A DNA stretch of 64,000 nt from Eulemur rufifrons. Lineage: Eukaryota; Chordata; Mammalia; Primates; Lemuridae. The notes under the pieces are model-generated. The model did not search any database and was not told the DNA's origin. It was given only the letters and a program-made list of their open reading frames with translations. Position 1 is the first letter of the stretch, and each line of letters opens with the position of its first letter. The translations under genes were made by a program, and so were the position numbers. Of the stretch, positions 33,534-44,080 are shown in pieces. The stretch is taken from NCBI RefSeq assembly GCF_041146395.1, contig NC_090989.1, forward strand, positions 119,039,501 to 119,103,500, written 5' to 3'.

Positions 33534-33581
33534 CGTTGCCCATAATGTACATACGTTACATACATGGGCAACGTATGTAAC
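33534..33581 (+). other. Two mutually exclusive hairpins in L1 3' UTR
   Basis: CGTTGCCCAT (33534-33543) is the exact reverse complement of ATGGGCAACG (33564-33573), giving a 10-bp stem with a 20-nt loop. Inside it GTTACATAC (33555-33563) pairs perfectly with GTATGTAAC (33573-33581), a 9-bp stem with 9-nt loop. The stems share bases, so only one can form at a time. Confidence 0.75.
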
Positions 33582-33660
33582 CTGCAATTCTGTATCCCCC
33601 ATAATAATAAGATGAAATAAAAAATAAATAAATAAATAAAATTGATTGGGTGACTTATAG

Positions 33661-33820
33661 TCTCTTAGACTATAGCACCAAAAAAATGGCAGCATTGGCA
33701 CAGAGGTCAACAAACTGATTAATTAATTAAAACATAGTGACTGAGAATAGGGAAGGGGAGATTCCCCAAAATAAAATAGAGATAAACAATAAACAGGAAA
33801 GGAAAATGTATGCCAAGAGT
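33661..33820 (+). repeat. Local duplication, copy A
   Basis: TCTCTTAGACTATAGCAC... to GGAAAATGTATGCCAAGAGTG matches 34355-34513 across about 160 bp with a handful of substitutions and small indels (roughly 85-88% by hand). Contains GAGATTCCCC and GATAAACAATAAACAGGAAA in both copies. Confidence 0.85.
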
Positions 33821-33939
33821 GAAAAAAAAATCTAAAAGGTCTCCTTGGGGGTGGGGTAATAATAAAAAGGTTGAGAAACACTGATCCAAAACAATCTACA
33901 AAGTCATAGAATTAATGAGAGAGTCTTTTTGGGTAGCTA

Positions 33940-34350
33940 GATTATGATCAATATACAAAAATCAATTTTATCTCAATATGCTAGCACAAAAACTTAGAAA
34001 ATTTAATTCAAAAAGATACAGTTTATTTAGCAGCAACAAAAATTATCAAGTGTCTAGGAATATATCTAACAAAATCTATATAAATTTTATGGAGAAATGT
34101 ATAAAACTTTATTGAAAGTTACTAAGACAACCTAGAATAAAATGGAGAGATACCTCATGTTTGTGTTTAAAAAAACTCAAAATCTTAACAATGTCGATTA
34201 TCCCCAAAATGATCTATGGATTCACTGAAAATTCCAATCAAGTGAAATTTTTGAAGGAATCTCACTAGCTGATTCTAAAATTTATATGGAAGAGCAAAGT
34301 GTCCCAAGCAAGACACTCCTAAAAGAATAAATTGTCCTATCAAATATTGT
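33940..34350 (+). mobile_element. Old L1 ORF2 (RT) fragment
   Basis: CAATATACAAAAATCAATTTTATCTC, GTCTAGGAATATATCTAAC, TGGAGAGATACCTCATG and GATTCTAAAATTTATATGGAAGAGCAAAG are reverse transcriptase-region phrases in order, frame broken. It runs into duplication copy B. Confidence 0.8.
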
Positions 34351-34354
34351 GACT

Positions 34355-34513
34355 TCTCTTAGACTATAGCACTGCAGAAAAGGGCAGCACTGGCACAGGG
34401 GTCAACAAACTAATTAATTAAACCACAAGGACTGAGAATAGGGAGGGGGAGATTCCCCAAAAGAAAATAGAGGATAAACAATAAACAGGAAAGGGAAATG
34501 GATGCCAACAGTG
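34355..34513 (+). repeat. Local duplication, copy B
   Basis: Second copy of 33661-33820, 694 bp downstream in the same orientation. The first 50 bases look like L1 ORF2 continuing from 34350, so copy B is the native location and copy A probably arose by duplication. Confidence 0.85.
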
Positions 34514-34559
34514 GAGGGGGGTGGGGAGTGTCTACCACACATACTGCAGATCAGTCCCC

Positions 34560-34842
34560 TTTTTTTTGAGGCAAGGTCTCACTATGTTGCCCAAGCTTGA
34601 GTGCAGTGACATCATTGCAGCTCACAGCAACCTCAAATTTCTGGGCTCAAGCAATCTTCCTGCCTCAGCCTCCCAAGTACCTGGGACCACAGGCATGTAC
34701 CACCACACCTGGTTAATTTTCCTATTTCTTGTAGAGACAGGCTCTTGCCATGTTGCTCAGGCTGGTCTCCAATTCCAGGCCTCAAGTGATCCTCCCATCT
34801 CGGCCTCCCTAGGATTAGAGGCATGAGCAACCACACCCAGCC
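34560..34842 (-). mobile_element. Alu (AluJ-like), antisense
   Basis: T-run and GAGGCAAGGTCTCACTATGTTGCCC, through both monomers, to ATGAGCAACCACACCCAGCC. Dimeric with the short linker; diverged, with no clear TSD. Confidence 0.9.
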
Positions 34843-35044
34843 AAAAGTGACATTCTTAATGATGGGAGGAATGTGGATGTTGATACAAAGTATTCATGAA
34901 GGTAACCACTCAGACATGCAGACATACATCTGAGTGATGGGCTGTTACTTCACTACTGCCCTTGCTTGATCGCCATATCTTTGCTAACAGGGCCATTCCT
35001 TAGCCTCATTCTGAGTCCGTAAGTCAGCATCTGAAAAAGCATCG
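34843..35044. other. Unassigned sequence
   Basis: Nothing recognised. Confidence 0.35.
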
Positions 35045-35081
35045 TTTTTTTGTTTGTTTGTTTGTTTGTTTGTTTGTTTTT
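35045..35081 (+). repeat. (GTTT)n microsatellite
   Basis: Seven to eight TTTG units; source of Phe-Val-Cys-Leu repeats in translated frames. Confidence 0.93.
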
Positions 35082-35814
35082 CCCAACTCAGGCCTTTGTT
35101 TCTCAGTATCTCCAAACATTTTTCTCAAAAGAACTTATTTTCCTCTTACTACATTATTTCCCAAAATATGTTCTATACTTGGGAATCCAAGTGCTTTGGA
35201 TGCTACTGTGTATTATACATTCTTTTAAACCCATTATTAAATAAGTGTGAGAACAGTTCACTTAGGCACTGTGTTTTGACTGCTAGCCCCTGGAGCCTTT
35301 AACATCATGATGGCCGTTGGTATCGTCCAGAATGGGATCCAGTGCCTGCACTTCCGATACACACCCTGACACCAGTGACCCAGGTCACCCTCCCTCCTTC
35401 AGGGAGTAACAGCCATCAAAAGTGGACCCTCTTTCTCTAGGTAGTCATTTCCCCTTGGACGTTCTCCACACTGGAGGCCCAGGGGCATGTTCACACGAGT
35501 GTAATCAGTGCCAGGCTGCAGAGTTGGTCCCAAGACAGCAACACTTTCTGGACATCCCACTCTTTCTCAGGCCTCATCTTACCTGCCTGGAGCAATACCT
35601 TGACAAAGTATAACTAGAGACTAGGCTTTTCTTTTCTCTTTCTAATTTTCCTTGATGGGATTATATTAGTTTTATAATAAAATATTTAAGTATTTTTTAA
35701 ATTTAATCTTAACTTAGCATTGAGGTAAGGAATATTACTAGCACAAACACACCTCTACAGAAAATCTCACTAGCAGTCCCCTTATGAATTATTGGTCTGA
35801 AATAGAAGGAACAC
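35082..35814. other. Unique non-genic sequence
   Basis: No repeat or coding evidence. 60-80-codon frames only. Confidence 0.4.
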
Positions 35815-35955
35815 AGGATTAAATCTATGGATCTGAGTTCCAGGCCTACCTTCCCCACTTCCACTAATGTGAACCTGAGAAGGTTCATTGATCGGTGAAC
35901 TTCAGTTTTCTCATCTGTGAATGAGCATAATGTTATGTACATAAAGCACTGTCAT
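35815..35955 (+). mobile_element. MIR SINE fragment, sense
   Basis: ATGGATCTGAGTTCCAGGCC, GAACTTCAGTTTTCTCATCTGTGAATG and GTACATAAAGCACTGTC follow the MIR core and tail. Confidence 0.75.
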
Positions 35956-35964
35956 AATTATGAT

Positions 35965-36165
35965 ATCTGTATGAAAACATTCAATCCTCACAATAACCCT
36001 AGGCATTTGGTATTATCTCCAGAGAATTATTACCTCCTCTTTATAGAAGAGGAGACTCAGATGCAGAGTAACTTGGCCAAGACCACACATCCAGGCAACC
36101 TGGCCTGCATTTTCACACAGAGAGCTGTTCTGAGCCTACATTCTTAACCACTGTGTTGTGCTGCT
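35965..36165 (-). mobile_element. MIR SINE, antisense
   Basis: AATCCTCACAATAACCCTAGG, TATAGAAGAGGAGACTCAGATGC and CATTCTTAACCACTGTG are the antisense MIR sequence. It lies immediately after a sense MIR, giving a tail-to-tail pair. Confidence 0.8.
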
Positions 36166-36208
36166 TCCTAACCAACATGATATGCAAATTAAATAAGTCC
36201 AGGTACTT

Positions 36209-36615
36209 TGTCTGTTTTCTGCTTATAACAGAATACTTGAAACTGGGTAATTTACAAAGAAAAGAAATTTATTTCTTAGACTTATAGAGGCTGAGAAGTC
36301 CAAGGTCAAGGGGCCACATCTGGTGAGGACCTTTTTGTTGGAGTGGACTTTCTGCAGAGTCCTGAGGTGGTGAAGGACATCACATGTGAGGGGCTGAGCA
36401 TGCTAGCTCGTCTCTCTTCCTCTTATTATGAAGCCACCAGTCCCACTCCCATGATAACCCCTTAATCCATTAACCCATTAATCCATTAATCCATTTATGA
36501 CACAGCCCTAATGTGTCATAAATCACCACTTAAAGGCCTCACCTCTTGGTACTGCCATACTGGGGATTCAGTTTCAACATGAGTTTGGGGAAGGACAAAC
36601 ATTCATACCACAGCA
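36209..36615 (-). mobile_element. MaLR-type solo LTR, antisense
   Basis: TGTCTGTTTTCTGCTTATAACAGAATACTTGAAACTGGG start and TTCATACCACAGCA end, with AAGTCCAAGGTCAAGGGGCC, TCTGCAGAGTCCTGAGGTGG and CCATGATAACCCC inside. ATCCATTAACCC/ATCCATTAAT units are locally amplified at 36463-36498. Confidence 0.85.
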
Positions 36616-37249
36616 CCATGTATGTCAAGGGCTTTGCTTTTTCCTACCCAATCACAAGACTGTAAGTGCCTGGCAGAAAGAGACTATGTTTTCATGATCT
36701 TGTAACCTCTTCACTGGGCTTAGTCTTGAGAGTACACAATTAAAAGAATTACAATATTGAAATATTTCTGTGTGGTTGGTAACAAGCCACTGCCTCAAGC
36801 CCCTCCCACGAGCTTCCCCTGATCTCCCCAAACCCAATAATGAAGGGCCTCAGTCTCTGCTTTGGCAACTCCAAGAAATCTTCCATCTGGAAAGTGGTCA
36901 CCGGGGCCTCCTGGGGCAGAAATGTTTGGAACATCAGCCTGCATAGGAGGTAACAGGAAACATTGGTTGAGTAAATGCAGCTCAAGAAACAAAACCCAAA
37001 GTCATGTTCTTCATAAATGGTAGAAATAGAATCTGGACCCAGGACTGTGAATTTGGGCCCATGATCTGTGCCCCAGGAGACAGAGTACCCACAAGCATCA
37101 GCATCTGAGGCAGTTGAGGCCCACGAGCCAGAAAAGAGCTTACTGTTTACCACAGACTCAAGAACCTAGGTGAAAATCCCAGCTGCTTACCTGCCTTGCA
37201 AGGTCAGCACATCGTCCTGTCTCCCTGGCCCTATCACTACCTCTCTCTC
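36616..37249. other. Unassigned non-genic sequence
   Basis: A 134-codon minus-strand frame (36749-37153) is present. Its predicted protein has no recognisable domain, and the opposite strand is also partly open. Possible but unsupported as a gene. Confidence 0.35.
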
Positions 37250-37515
37250 CACACTCCAGCTGCAATGGCTTCTTTCTGCTCCTTGGCAACACTTGGTTTC
37301 TATAGCTTGGAAACTTCTTCCAGCACGTTCTCAAATTCTAGATCCTCATCATTCAGGTCACATCTGAAATGTCATCTCAGAGAGGCCCTGCCAGACCACC
37401 AGACCTAAGGCTGCCATTCTTCCAACCACCACACCCTTGTCACAATCATCTGAAATATTATCTTTTTCACTGATGTATCCATAGCTCCTACCACATTTGT
37501 GAATAAATGAATGAG
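37250..37515 (+). mobile_element. L2 LINE 3' region
   Basis: CATTCAGGTCACATCTGAAATGTCATCTCAGAGAGGCCCTGCCAGACCACC, TATTATCTTTTTCACTGATGTATCC and TGTGAATAAATGAATGAG are L2 ORF2-end and 3' UTR features in order. Confidence 0.8.
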
Positions 37516-37624
37516 GAGCAAGTGTAGACATTCAGGAAGTGATATCCAGCTAGCTAAAGCAGGACAAGGTCAGAGAGCTCTCAAACAGAGCAGAAAACAC
37601 CCAAGGAAGCCTGATGCTGCCAAA

Positions 37625-38345
37625 GATTTATCCACCTGCCAATATTAAGTGAGCAACCAGATTTTGTCGTGGGTACTGGGGATTCACAGGGGAACCAGCA
37701 GGCAAAAATCCCCACCTTGGTGGAGTTTTTCTAGTAGGGAGATCCAAGCAATAAATAAATATATGAGTAAAATATATCACCCAGCAGATGGTGAAAAGTG
37801 CTAAGGAAAAAAATAAAATACTGAGCAGAATTGGGAGGCATAGGGATTGGAAGAGAGTGCAACACTAAATAGGGTAGGCAGTTAAAGACCTGAAGCCTGG
37901 GAAGCAGTGAGCCACAAGGTCATCTGGAGGAAGAGCATTCTATGTAAAGGAAACAGGAAGCATATAAACCCTGGTACAAATATGCCTGGCATTTTTTAGG
38001 AAAAGCAAAGAGGCCAGAGTATCTGGGACAGAGTAAAGGGGAAAGTAGTAGAAGATTAGGACACAAAAGTGACATGAGATGAGTGAAATGGGAGCCTTTA
38101 GAAGGTTTTGAGGAGAGAAGAGACATGCTCTGCTCTTTGGGCCTAGACTGGAGGGTGCGTAGGAGGGGAACTGAGGCACAGAAAGTAGTTCAGAGGCCAT
38201 TATTGCACTGCAGTGATACAGGTGAGAGTTCCTAGAGTGAACAAGGTGGAAATGGAGAGAAGTGGTGGAACTCCGAGTGTCTGAAGTCAGAATCTGAAGC
38301 CAGAGCCAACAGATATGGGGAGAAAGACAGGAAACATAAGCAATT
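37625..38345 (+). repeat. Ancient purine-rich interspersed repeat, family uncertain
   Basis: GTGGGTACTGGGGATTCACAGG, GGAGATCCAAGCAATAAATAAATA, GATGGTGAAAAGTGCTAAGG, AAAGACCTGAAGCC, GAAGAGCATTCTATGTAAAGG and GCCATTATTGCACTGCAGTGATACAGGTGAGAG keep the order of a repeat present throughout mammalian genomes. I cannot assign the name. Its complement is pyrimidine-rich and stop-poor, which explains the 221-codon minus-strand frame at 37940-38605. Confidence 0.6.
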
Positions 38346-38644
38346 GGCCGAGATACCTTGGGCCTTTTTGCTAATGATGACGCAGCATGGGAGCAGGGAA
38401 GGCTAGACTTGCAGATGGCGGAGAGGAGCAGATAAAAAGAGGAAGATGGAACTGGGACTATGGGCAGGGACCCCAGAGGCCATGGGGTAACACAGCAACA
38501 CAAACAAGATAACGGGAAAAAGAGGCCTGGAGGCCTCTCTGGCTGCCCCTGCCTCAAAAAAGCTATGTCTCCAACACAACCTTTTGCAAACACCCTGATA
38601 GTCAAGGCCAGCTTTCATGGGCATGAAACCTGTGAAGGTGCACA

Positions 38645-38790
38645 GGGTCCCCCATTTTAAAGGGACCCTGCACTTAGTGTAATGCTCTGCTGTCAATGTC
38701 TTTAAATTCTTAATAATTTTAACAAGGGGCCCCACATTTTCATTTTGCACTGAGCCCTGCAAATTATGCAGCCAGTCCTGCATAATTAAA
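38645..38790 (+). repeat. Ancient interspersed repeat, probably DNA-transposon derived
   Basis: GGGACCCTGCACTTAGTGTAATGCTCTGCTGTCAATGTC, AACAAGGGGCCCCACATTTTC and GCAAATTATGCAGCCAGTCC repeat a phrase I recognise from many mammalian loci; family not certain. Confidence 0.5.
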
Positions 38791-39880
38791 ATCTCCTCTT
38801 ACTTGCTGCTACATTTATAAAGTAAGTCTCCAGGTGGAACATTTTGTGGGAAACGCTGAGATGATGATGTCGGAAGAGCCCTTGGCTTCTCCTGGGGAAG
38901 GAGATGCTGTGCTCACCAGTACTCTGAGCAGCATAGTGGTAACTCTGGTAACACTAGCACACAGCCCTGGACCAAAAGGCCTGTTGGCCTCTTTAAAGGA
39001 AAAAAAGGACAAGAACAACACAATGTCCCTGGTGGAAAACTACAGCATTCCATCTTTCCATGGTTTATCTCTGCCCTCCAAAAGCAAATGCATCAAGGAA
39101 TGGTCCTAGCAACCAAGGCTGTCATTTTGATCGGTGCCAAAAATTGGCACCCAGCCATGGTCTTATGATTGATTCTGAGTCACAGAAAGGAAAACATTAA
39201 TACTGATTTATCTGTTCATTCTCTTTATTCACTGTTCATCCATTCACCCAGACTAGCCACAGCAACTAGACACTAGAAAATTAAATTTAAAACAACGCCT
39301 CTATTCTAGGTAGACTCATTCCCCTTCCGCTGCTTCTAGGGCTGAAGCTACAACAAGATTTTATTTTTCAAATATCACATGATCCACTGAGAGAGGAAAG
39401 GGACAACTCACAAAAATAATATTGGAATAATGTAAACCCAAAAACTGCAAGATTGACAGAATTTGTTCATTTATAGATGGCTGTTTTGGCACCATAGTGG
39501 GCTATCTCAGAAAATCAGAAAAAGGAGCAATGGCAGCTTAGTAAGTAGGTAGACACATCTTACAGTATCAGAATACTAAGCACCCCCTGGTGCAGCACAG
39601 CCATTCCACATCACAAAGCAGGAGGCAGGGCCTCTTCCCCACCCCCATGACCTGCACTAAGATACAGAAACCTGGAGAGTTCACGTTGATATTGGGGCAT
39701 CTTTAATATGTAGCCAATCAACCAATAACTAACTATTTATTCATCACCTACTAGGTACAAACACTATAATCATATTATTGGAAAAGATTAGGCCTTTCTC
39801 CCACAGGGCACAGCACCAAGCTGAATTTTTCAGAACTTCTCTGCTTCACATCTCCCATAATGGACAAAACACAGTTTTCA
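38791..39880. other. Unique non-genic sequence
   Basis: A 91-codon plus-strand frame (38834-39109) starts MEHFVGNAEMMM and ends with a stop. No domain, promoter or splice context supports it, though it lies outside recognised repeats. Nothing else seen apart from possible MIR-age debris at about 39700. Confidence 0.4.
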
Positions 39881-40013
39881 GCAATTACTGTCACACTTAC
39901 ATAAGTGACACTGCCACCAAAGCTCCAGTGTGAGAGCCTTCATCACATTCATCAAAGCATACCTCTGAACTCTACCGCAAAATGATGCTGTAACCTTCTC
40001 TCTCCCTCTTTTC

Positions 40014-40028
40014 CTCTCTCTCTCTCTC

Positions 40029-40060
<32 letters not shown>
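40014..40060 (+). repeat. (CT)n(CA)n compound microsatellite
   Basis: Nine CT units followed by TT and 13-14 CA units. Purine-pyrimidine asymmetry followed by a Z-DNA-prone tract; probably polymorphic. Confidence 0.95.
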
Positions 40061-40065
<5 letters not shown>

Positions 40066-40345
40066 TGCACACAATTGAAAAGCAAAAAGTGAAAAAAAAA
40101 AAACAAAAAAAAAACCCCAGACACTGGAGAGAAGGTTAAATAACTGGCAAACTATCAGGACAATTGAATACTAAGCGGTCATTCCAAATGGAAAGGGTGC
40201 AGAGTCATGTGTCTTGAGCAAGCACGAACCAGCGTGTACCCAGATTACACTAACATAAGCCGTAAAGCCTGACTCTGTCCAGTTCTTCCAGTTCTTCTGC
40301 ACTGGAACCTCTTGCAATGAACTGTATGAGTGTCTCTTTGTTTCC

Positions 40346-40751
40346 TGATATGATTTGGATATTTGGCCCCCTCCTAATCTCATGGTGAAATTTGATTCCC
40401 AGAGTTGGAGGTGGGGCCTGGTGGGAGGTGTTTGGCTCATGGGAGCAGATCCCTCATGAATGGCTTGGTGCCCTCCCCCGAGGTAATGAGTGAGTTCTCT
40501 CTATTTGTTCACACCAAGCTGGTTGTTTAAGAGTGTGGGCTCTCTCTTGCTCCCTCTCGCACCGTGTGACATGCCTGCTCCCCCTTCATCTTCTGCCTTG
40601 ATTGGAGGCTTCCTGAGGACCTCACCAGAAGCCGATGCGGGAACCACGGTTCTTGTACAGCCTGCAGAACCATGAGCCAAATAAACCTCTTTTCTTTATA
40701 AATTACCCAGCCTTGGGTATTTCCTTTATGGCAATGCAAAATGGAGTAACA
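40346..40751 (+). mobile_element. MSTA-type MaLR solo LTR
   Basis: TGATATGATTTGGATATTTGG start; GGAGGTGGGGCCTGGTGGGAGGTGTTTGG, GCAGATCCCTCATGAATGGCTTGGTGCC, CAGAACCATGAGCCAAATAAACCTCTTTTC, TTATAAATTACCCAGCCT; end AATGGAGTAACA. It tracks the MST LTR closely over its whole length, the best-preserved LTR in the window. AATAAA (about 40680) is the LTR's own polyadenylation signal. Confidence 0.93.
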
Positions 40752-40979
40752 CGTCCCCTTTCACTCCGCATGAGATGTGTGATTACCTTTAAATGAGTCA
40801 ATCAAGATGGAAATGTTCATTTATCTGAACAGAAAGACGTCATTATCATTCTGGAAAAAAAGGGCTTGATGCCACTTAGGCCTACCTAGTATCTACTAAC
40901 ATAGTTCTCCCATTAGGTTAGCCTCATTTCCTGGGAATCCATATTGCAGTTTGGGGACAAAGCCCAGCGAATAGCAAAG

Positions 40980-41900
40980 TGTAATTTTCCTTGCTTTGCT
41001 GCTATAGTGCGTATCTCCCTGAAGGTTGGATTTTTCCATTTCTCCTGAAACAAGGTCCAAGAAACCCAATCATGTCACTTTCCATTATGAGCACTAAGAG
41101 AAGAAAAGACCATGAGAATTAACTTATTTGCTTGTAAAAACTTGTTCCCAACAGGTTAAAATGACGAACTAAAACAAAATCTGGTTTTACTTGGCAATTA
41201 ACTAATGAGACTTGAATGTGTATGGAAGGATGGCCTTCCTCCAGCAGGTGTTTTTGACATACTAAATTAACAACAGGAGATAAAGTTTGTGTTTTCATGA
41301 CTCAATTTTCAGTGCATACCCTTGTTTTGAGATAATACAATTGATATACTAAAAAAAGACTTTCTTTTAGTCAAATCTGTACCTATGTTATTAAAATAAA
41401 AGGTTATATTAAAGGAAATTTATTTCCCCTTGCCACTCCTTTGTAATACATTAAGTACTTTGAAAGTCATTACTTTTTCTCTTCAAAAGAGAATTAAATT
41501 TAAGAGGGACGCTTATCTAAATTCTTTTAGATTTGAAAAGTAATTCCCGGGGTAGGCTTGTATTCATTTCAAGTGAAATTTTTACTTAAACAGAGTCAGC
41601 CACGTGATTAAAAACAAAGGTACTTTGAAATATTTTAACTTTTACTTTGCAAAGGAAAAAAAACGTGATTCTAGAAAATCTGGCTTCTCCTGAGATTGTT
41701 TCCAAAAACAACCCTCTGACCCAATGCTGACTATGCCCTTGCATAACTGCAGCTCTAAAATCAATTCTGTTTGCACAACTACAGAGAAATTTTCTCCAAG
41801 ATTGCCAAGGACATTGGAGAATGTTCCCTTTTTTTACCTTAAAGGAGGTAGAACTATGGTTGTCCAGAAGATATACAATGTTACTTTTTAAAATAATGCA
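40980..41900. promoter_or_regulatory. Candidate conserved noncoding block
   Basis: About 900 bp with no recognisable repeat, AT-rich and CpG-poor. It contains CAATTAACTAATGAG (about 41196), CACGTG E-box (41601-41606), a SOX/TCF-like ACAAAGG (41614-41620) and the palindrome CTTTGCAAAG near 41646. Enhancer identity is inferred from texture only. Confidence 0.3.
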
Positions 41901-42357
41901 CATTTAAATTAGAGAACATACCTAGCATCATGCTGGGTCCATTGGAAGCCACTGATATTTATTAGCATCTTTCTCCTTCCCTTGGTTTTATGGTAAGGCT
42001 TACTTTTTAGTACATTACAGCCAACATACTTAAAAATGAAGGTGTTCGTGATGAGCACCAGATCTTCCCAGCAAAGAGCATATTCCTGTGGTGCCTGGTT
42101 ACAGACCTGTTTGTAGTTAGTTTACTCAGCTCAGATGGCAAATGAACCAGCCTCGGTAGACCATGAAGCAGTCCTATCAGAGCCTTGCCAGAAACTGGAA
42201 ACAAGAAATGGAATCAGTGGTCAAAATTTGGGGCCTACCAGAGCCACCAGAGACTATTTTGTTTTACAGATGATTTTTACCAAAACTTCAAGGAAGGGAT
42301 GCTTCCTATCTCACAGAAAATGTTTTAAAGAGGAAAAAAGGGAAACCCTACCATAAA
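41901..42357. other. Unassigned non-genic sequence
   Basis: Nothing recognised. Confidence 0.35.
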
Positions 42358-42609
42358 CTGCACATGCGAGGGATCTAGGTTATGTCTCCTTACAAGAATC
42401 TAATGCCTAAGGATCTCAGGTGTACCTGAGGCGCTGATCCTAGTGCTGGGGAGCGGCTGCAAATACAGAGTGTCATTAGCAGAGAGGTTTGACTGCACAA
42501 TAAATGTAATGCACTTGAATCGTCCTGAAACCAACCCCCACACCCGGTCCGTGGAAAAATTGTCTTCCATAAAAACTGGTCCCTGGAGCCAAAAAGGTTG
42601 GGGACTGCT
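42358..42609 (+). mobile_element. Nonautonomous hAT-like DNA transposon, internally deleted
   Basis: GCACATGCGAGGGATCTAGG, AATCTAATGCC, GGGGAGCGGCTGCAAATACAGAG, GCACAATAAATGTAATGCACTTGAATCGTCC, GGTCCGTGGAAAAATTGTCTTCC and the terminus AAAAAGGTTGGGGACTGCTG match a familiar mammalian hAT-type family with CAGxGGTxCCCAACC ends. Blocks are out of the usual order or shortened, indicating deletion and rearrangement. The left terminus is missing. Family name not certain. Confidence 0.75.
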
Positions 42610-42694
42610 GAGCAAGACAGGAGCTAAAACAGCAATTGAAGGAAGCAGAGTCCATGTAGGAAGAATAAAACTTTTAAAATTATTATCAGTATGA

Positions 42695-44080
42695 TTATAG
42701 ACATAAGAGAAGATACTATATATGCATGAACTGACAACAAGAGAGCAGTTAAAAAAGAAGGAAAGAGAGAAGAGGTTTTTTTAAAAAGAACGTTGGAAAT
42801 TAAAAAGATGATAGCAAAAAAGAAAAAAACTCATTTTGAGAGTTAAAGGAATTTAAGAAAAGTTGAGTGACTATGCCTTGATGTAGAACAAAACAATAAA
42901 GAGATGGAAAATAGAGGAGAAACTATAAAAATTTCAGAGGAATGTTTAGGAGATCGCACATCTAAATAACAGGAGTTTCAGAAAGAGAGAGTAGAGAAAA
43001 TGGAGGGGAGGACATTATTAGAGAACTAATTCAAGAAATTTCCCAGAACTAAACGGGCAGGTCGGCAGCTGCCCAGTGACTGGATGACAATTAAACCACA
43101 TTAGGACACACCATCATGAAATTTCAAAACAATAGAAGACGCTTCAAGCTTCCTAAGAGGAAAAACAATAGCAAAAAGTATGAAACAAAGAACAGTTATC
43201 AGAACAGCTTTGCAGCCCCAAATAACAACATTCTGAAACTGAAAGACAGAGGAGTGCTGCCTTGAAATTATGAAGGAAAATTTTTGTCAACCTAACATTA
43301 TACACGTAGCAAAAGTATTAACTGTGAGGCCAAAATGAAGATATTTTTAGACATTCAGAATCTCAAAAAATTTATCTCCCATTCATCCCGTCTCAGGAAA
43401 CTGCTGTAATATGGTCTTCGCCGAAACAAAGGAGTAAACCAAGAGGAAGATAGGAAATCTAGGAAAGAGGAAACCCAACACAGGAAAGGCAAAAGGAAAA
43501 TCCTTAGGGTGATGATGTGCTGCCCGTGCAGAAGGCAGGCAGTTCTGACTGGGGAAGCTTAGAGGACTCCAGGGGACACTTCATGAAGACGACTTTAACA
43601 GAATACCTGATGTGTTTCAATATCTCCAGAGGAGATTTTGATACTCATACAATTAAATACTACATGGAAATTAAAATAAATCAACACACATATCTCAACA
43701 TGGAAAGATTTGGAAGATAAAATGTTGAAAAAACAATGAGAATACTATAAACACTAGAGATACCCTTTGCATTTAAATAATAATAATGGCACTAACAATA
43801 CTATAGGCTTTTCATGGAGGAGAAAAATAAACCAAGGTCGTAAAGATCCCTTTTCTGGGGAAAGAGGAACATGAATGGTACTGGGGAGGGGAAAATAAAG
43901 GAGTCTTTAATTTTAGTAACATTCTATTTCTTTTAAATGACTTTGAAAACCTAAAGCAAAAATGACTAAGTGTTAATATCAGTTAATTCTGGGAAGTGAG
44001 TACACAAGTATTGATCTTACATTGATCTTTCTATTTTTCTGCATTTCTCTTTTCCAAAAAGGAAATAAGGGAGAAAAAAT
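42695..44080 (+). mobile_element. Old L1 or HAL1-like remnant
   Basis: AATTCAAGAAATTTCCCAGAACTAAA, CACATTAGGACACACCATCATGAAATTTCAAAAC, TAAGAGGAAAAACAA and TTTTAGACATTCAGAATCTC follow an ORF1-like order, and the end (GTACACAAGTATTGATCTTAC, TTTTTCTGCATTTCTC) looks like a LINE 3' end with no ORF2 between. ORF1 followed directly by a 3' end suggests HAL1, but the call is tentative. Confidence 0.5.

Larger units (their letters stand above)
32905..33637 (+). mobile_element. Young 5'-truncated L1 with open ORF2 tail and lemur-type 3' UTR
   Basis: 733 bp bracketed by a perfect 15-bp TSD AAAATTGATTGGGTG (32890-32904 and 33638-33652). The ORF2 C-terminal part is still open for about 125 codons and ends at the expected stop near 33284 (PENWFP end). 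The 3' UTR holds two tandem G-rich modules (see separate entry) and a hairpin region, then GATGAAATAAAAAATAAATAAATAAATA tail. Open frame and perfect TSD indicate recent insertion. It lacks the RT and endonuclease, so it is immobile by itself. Confidence 0.95.

Noticed and set aside
36749..37153. 134-codon minus-strand frame
   Set aside because: No family features, other frames also open, no supporting signals.
37940..38605. 221-codon minus-strand open frame, the longest in the window
   Set aside because: Mostly antisense to a purine-rich ancient repeat. A pyrimidine-rich strand has few stop codons, and no domain or conserved feature is visible.
38834..39109. 91-codon plus-strand frame outside repeats
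   Set aside because: No recognisable domain, splice or promoter context; length is within chance expectation for 64 kb.
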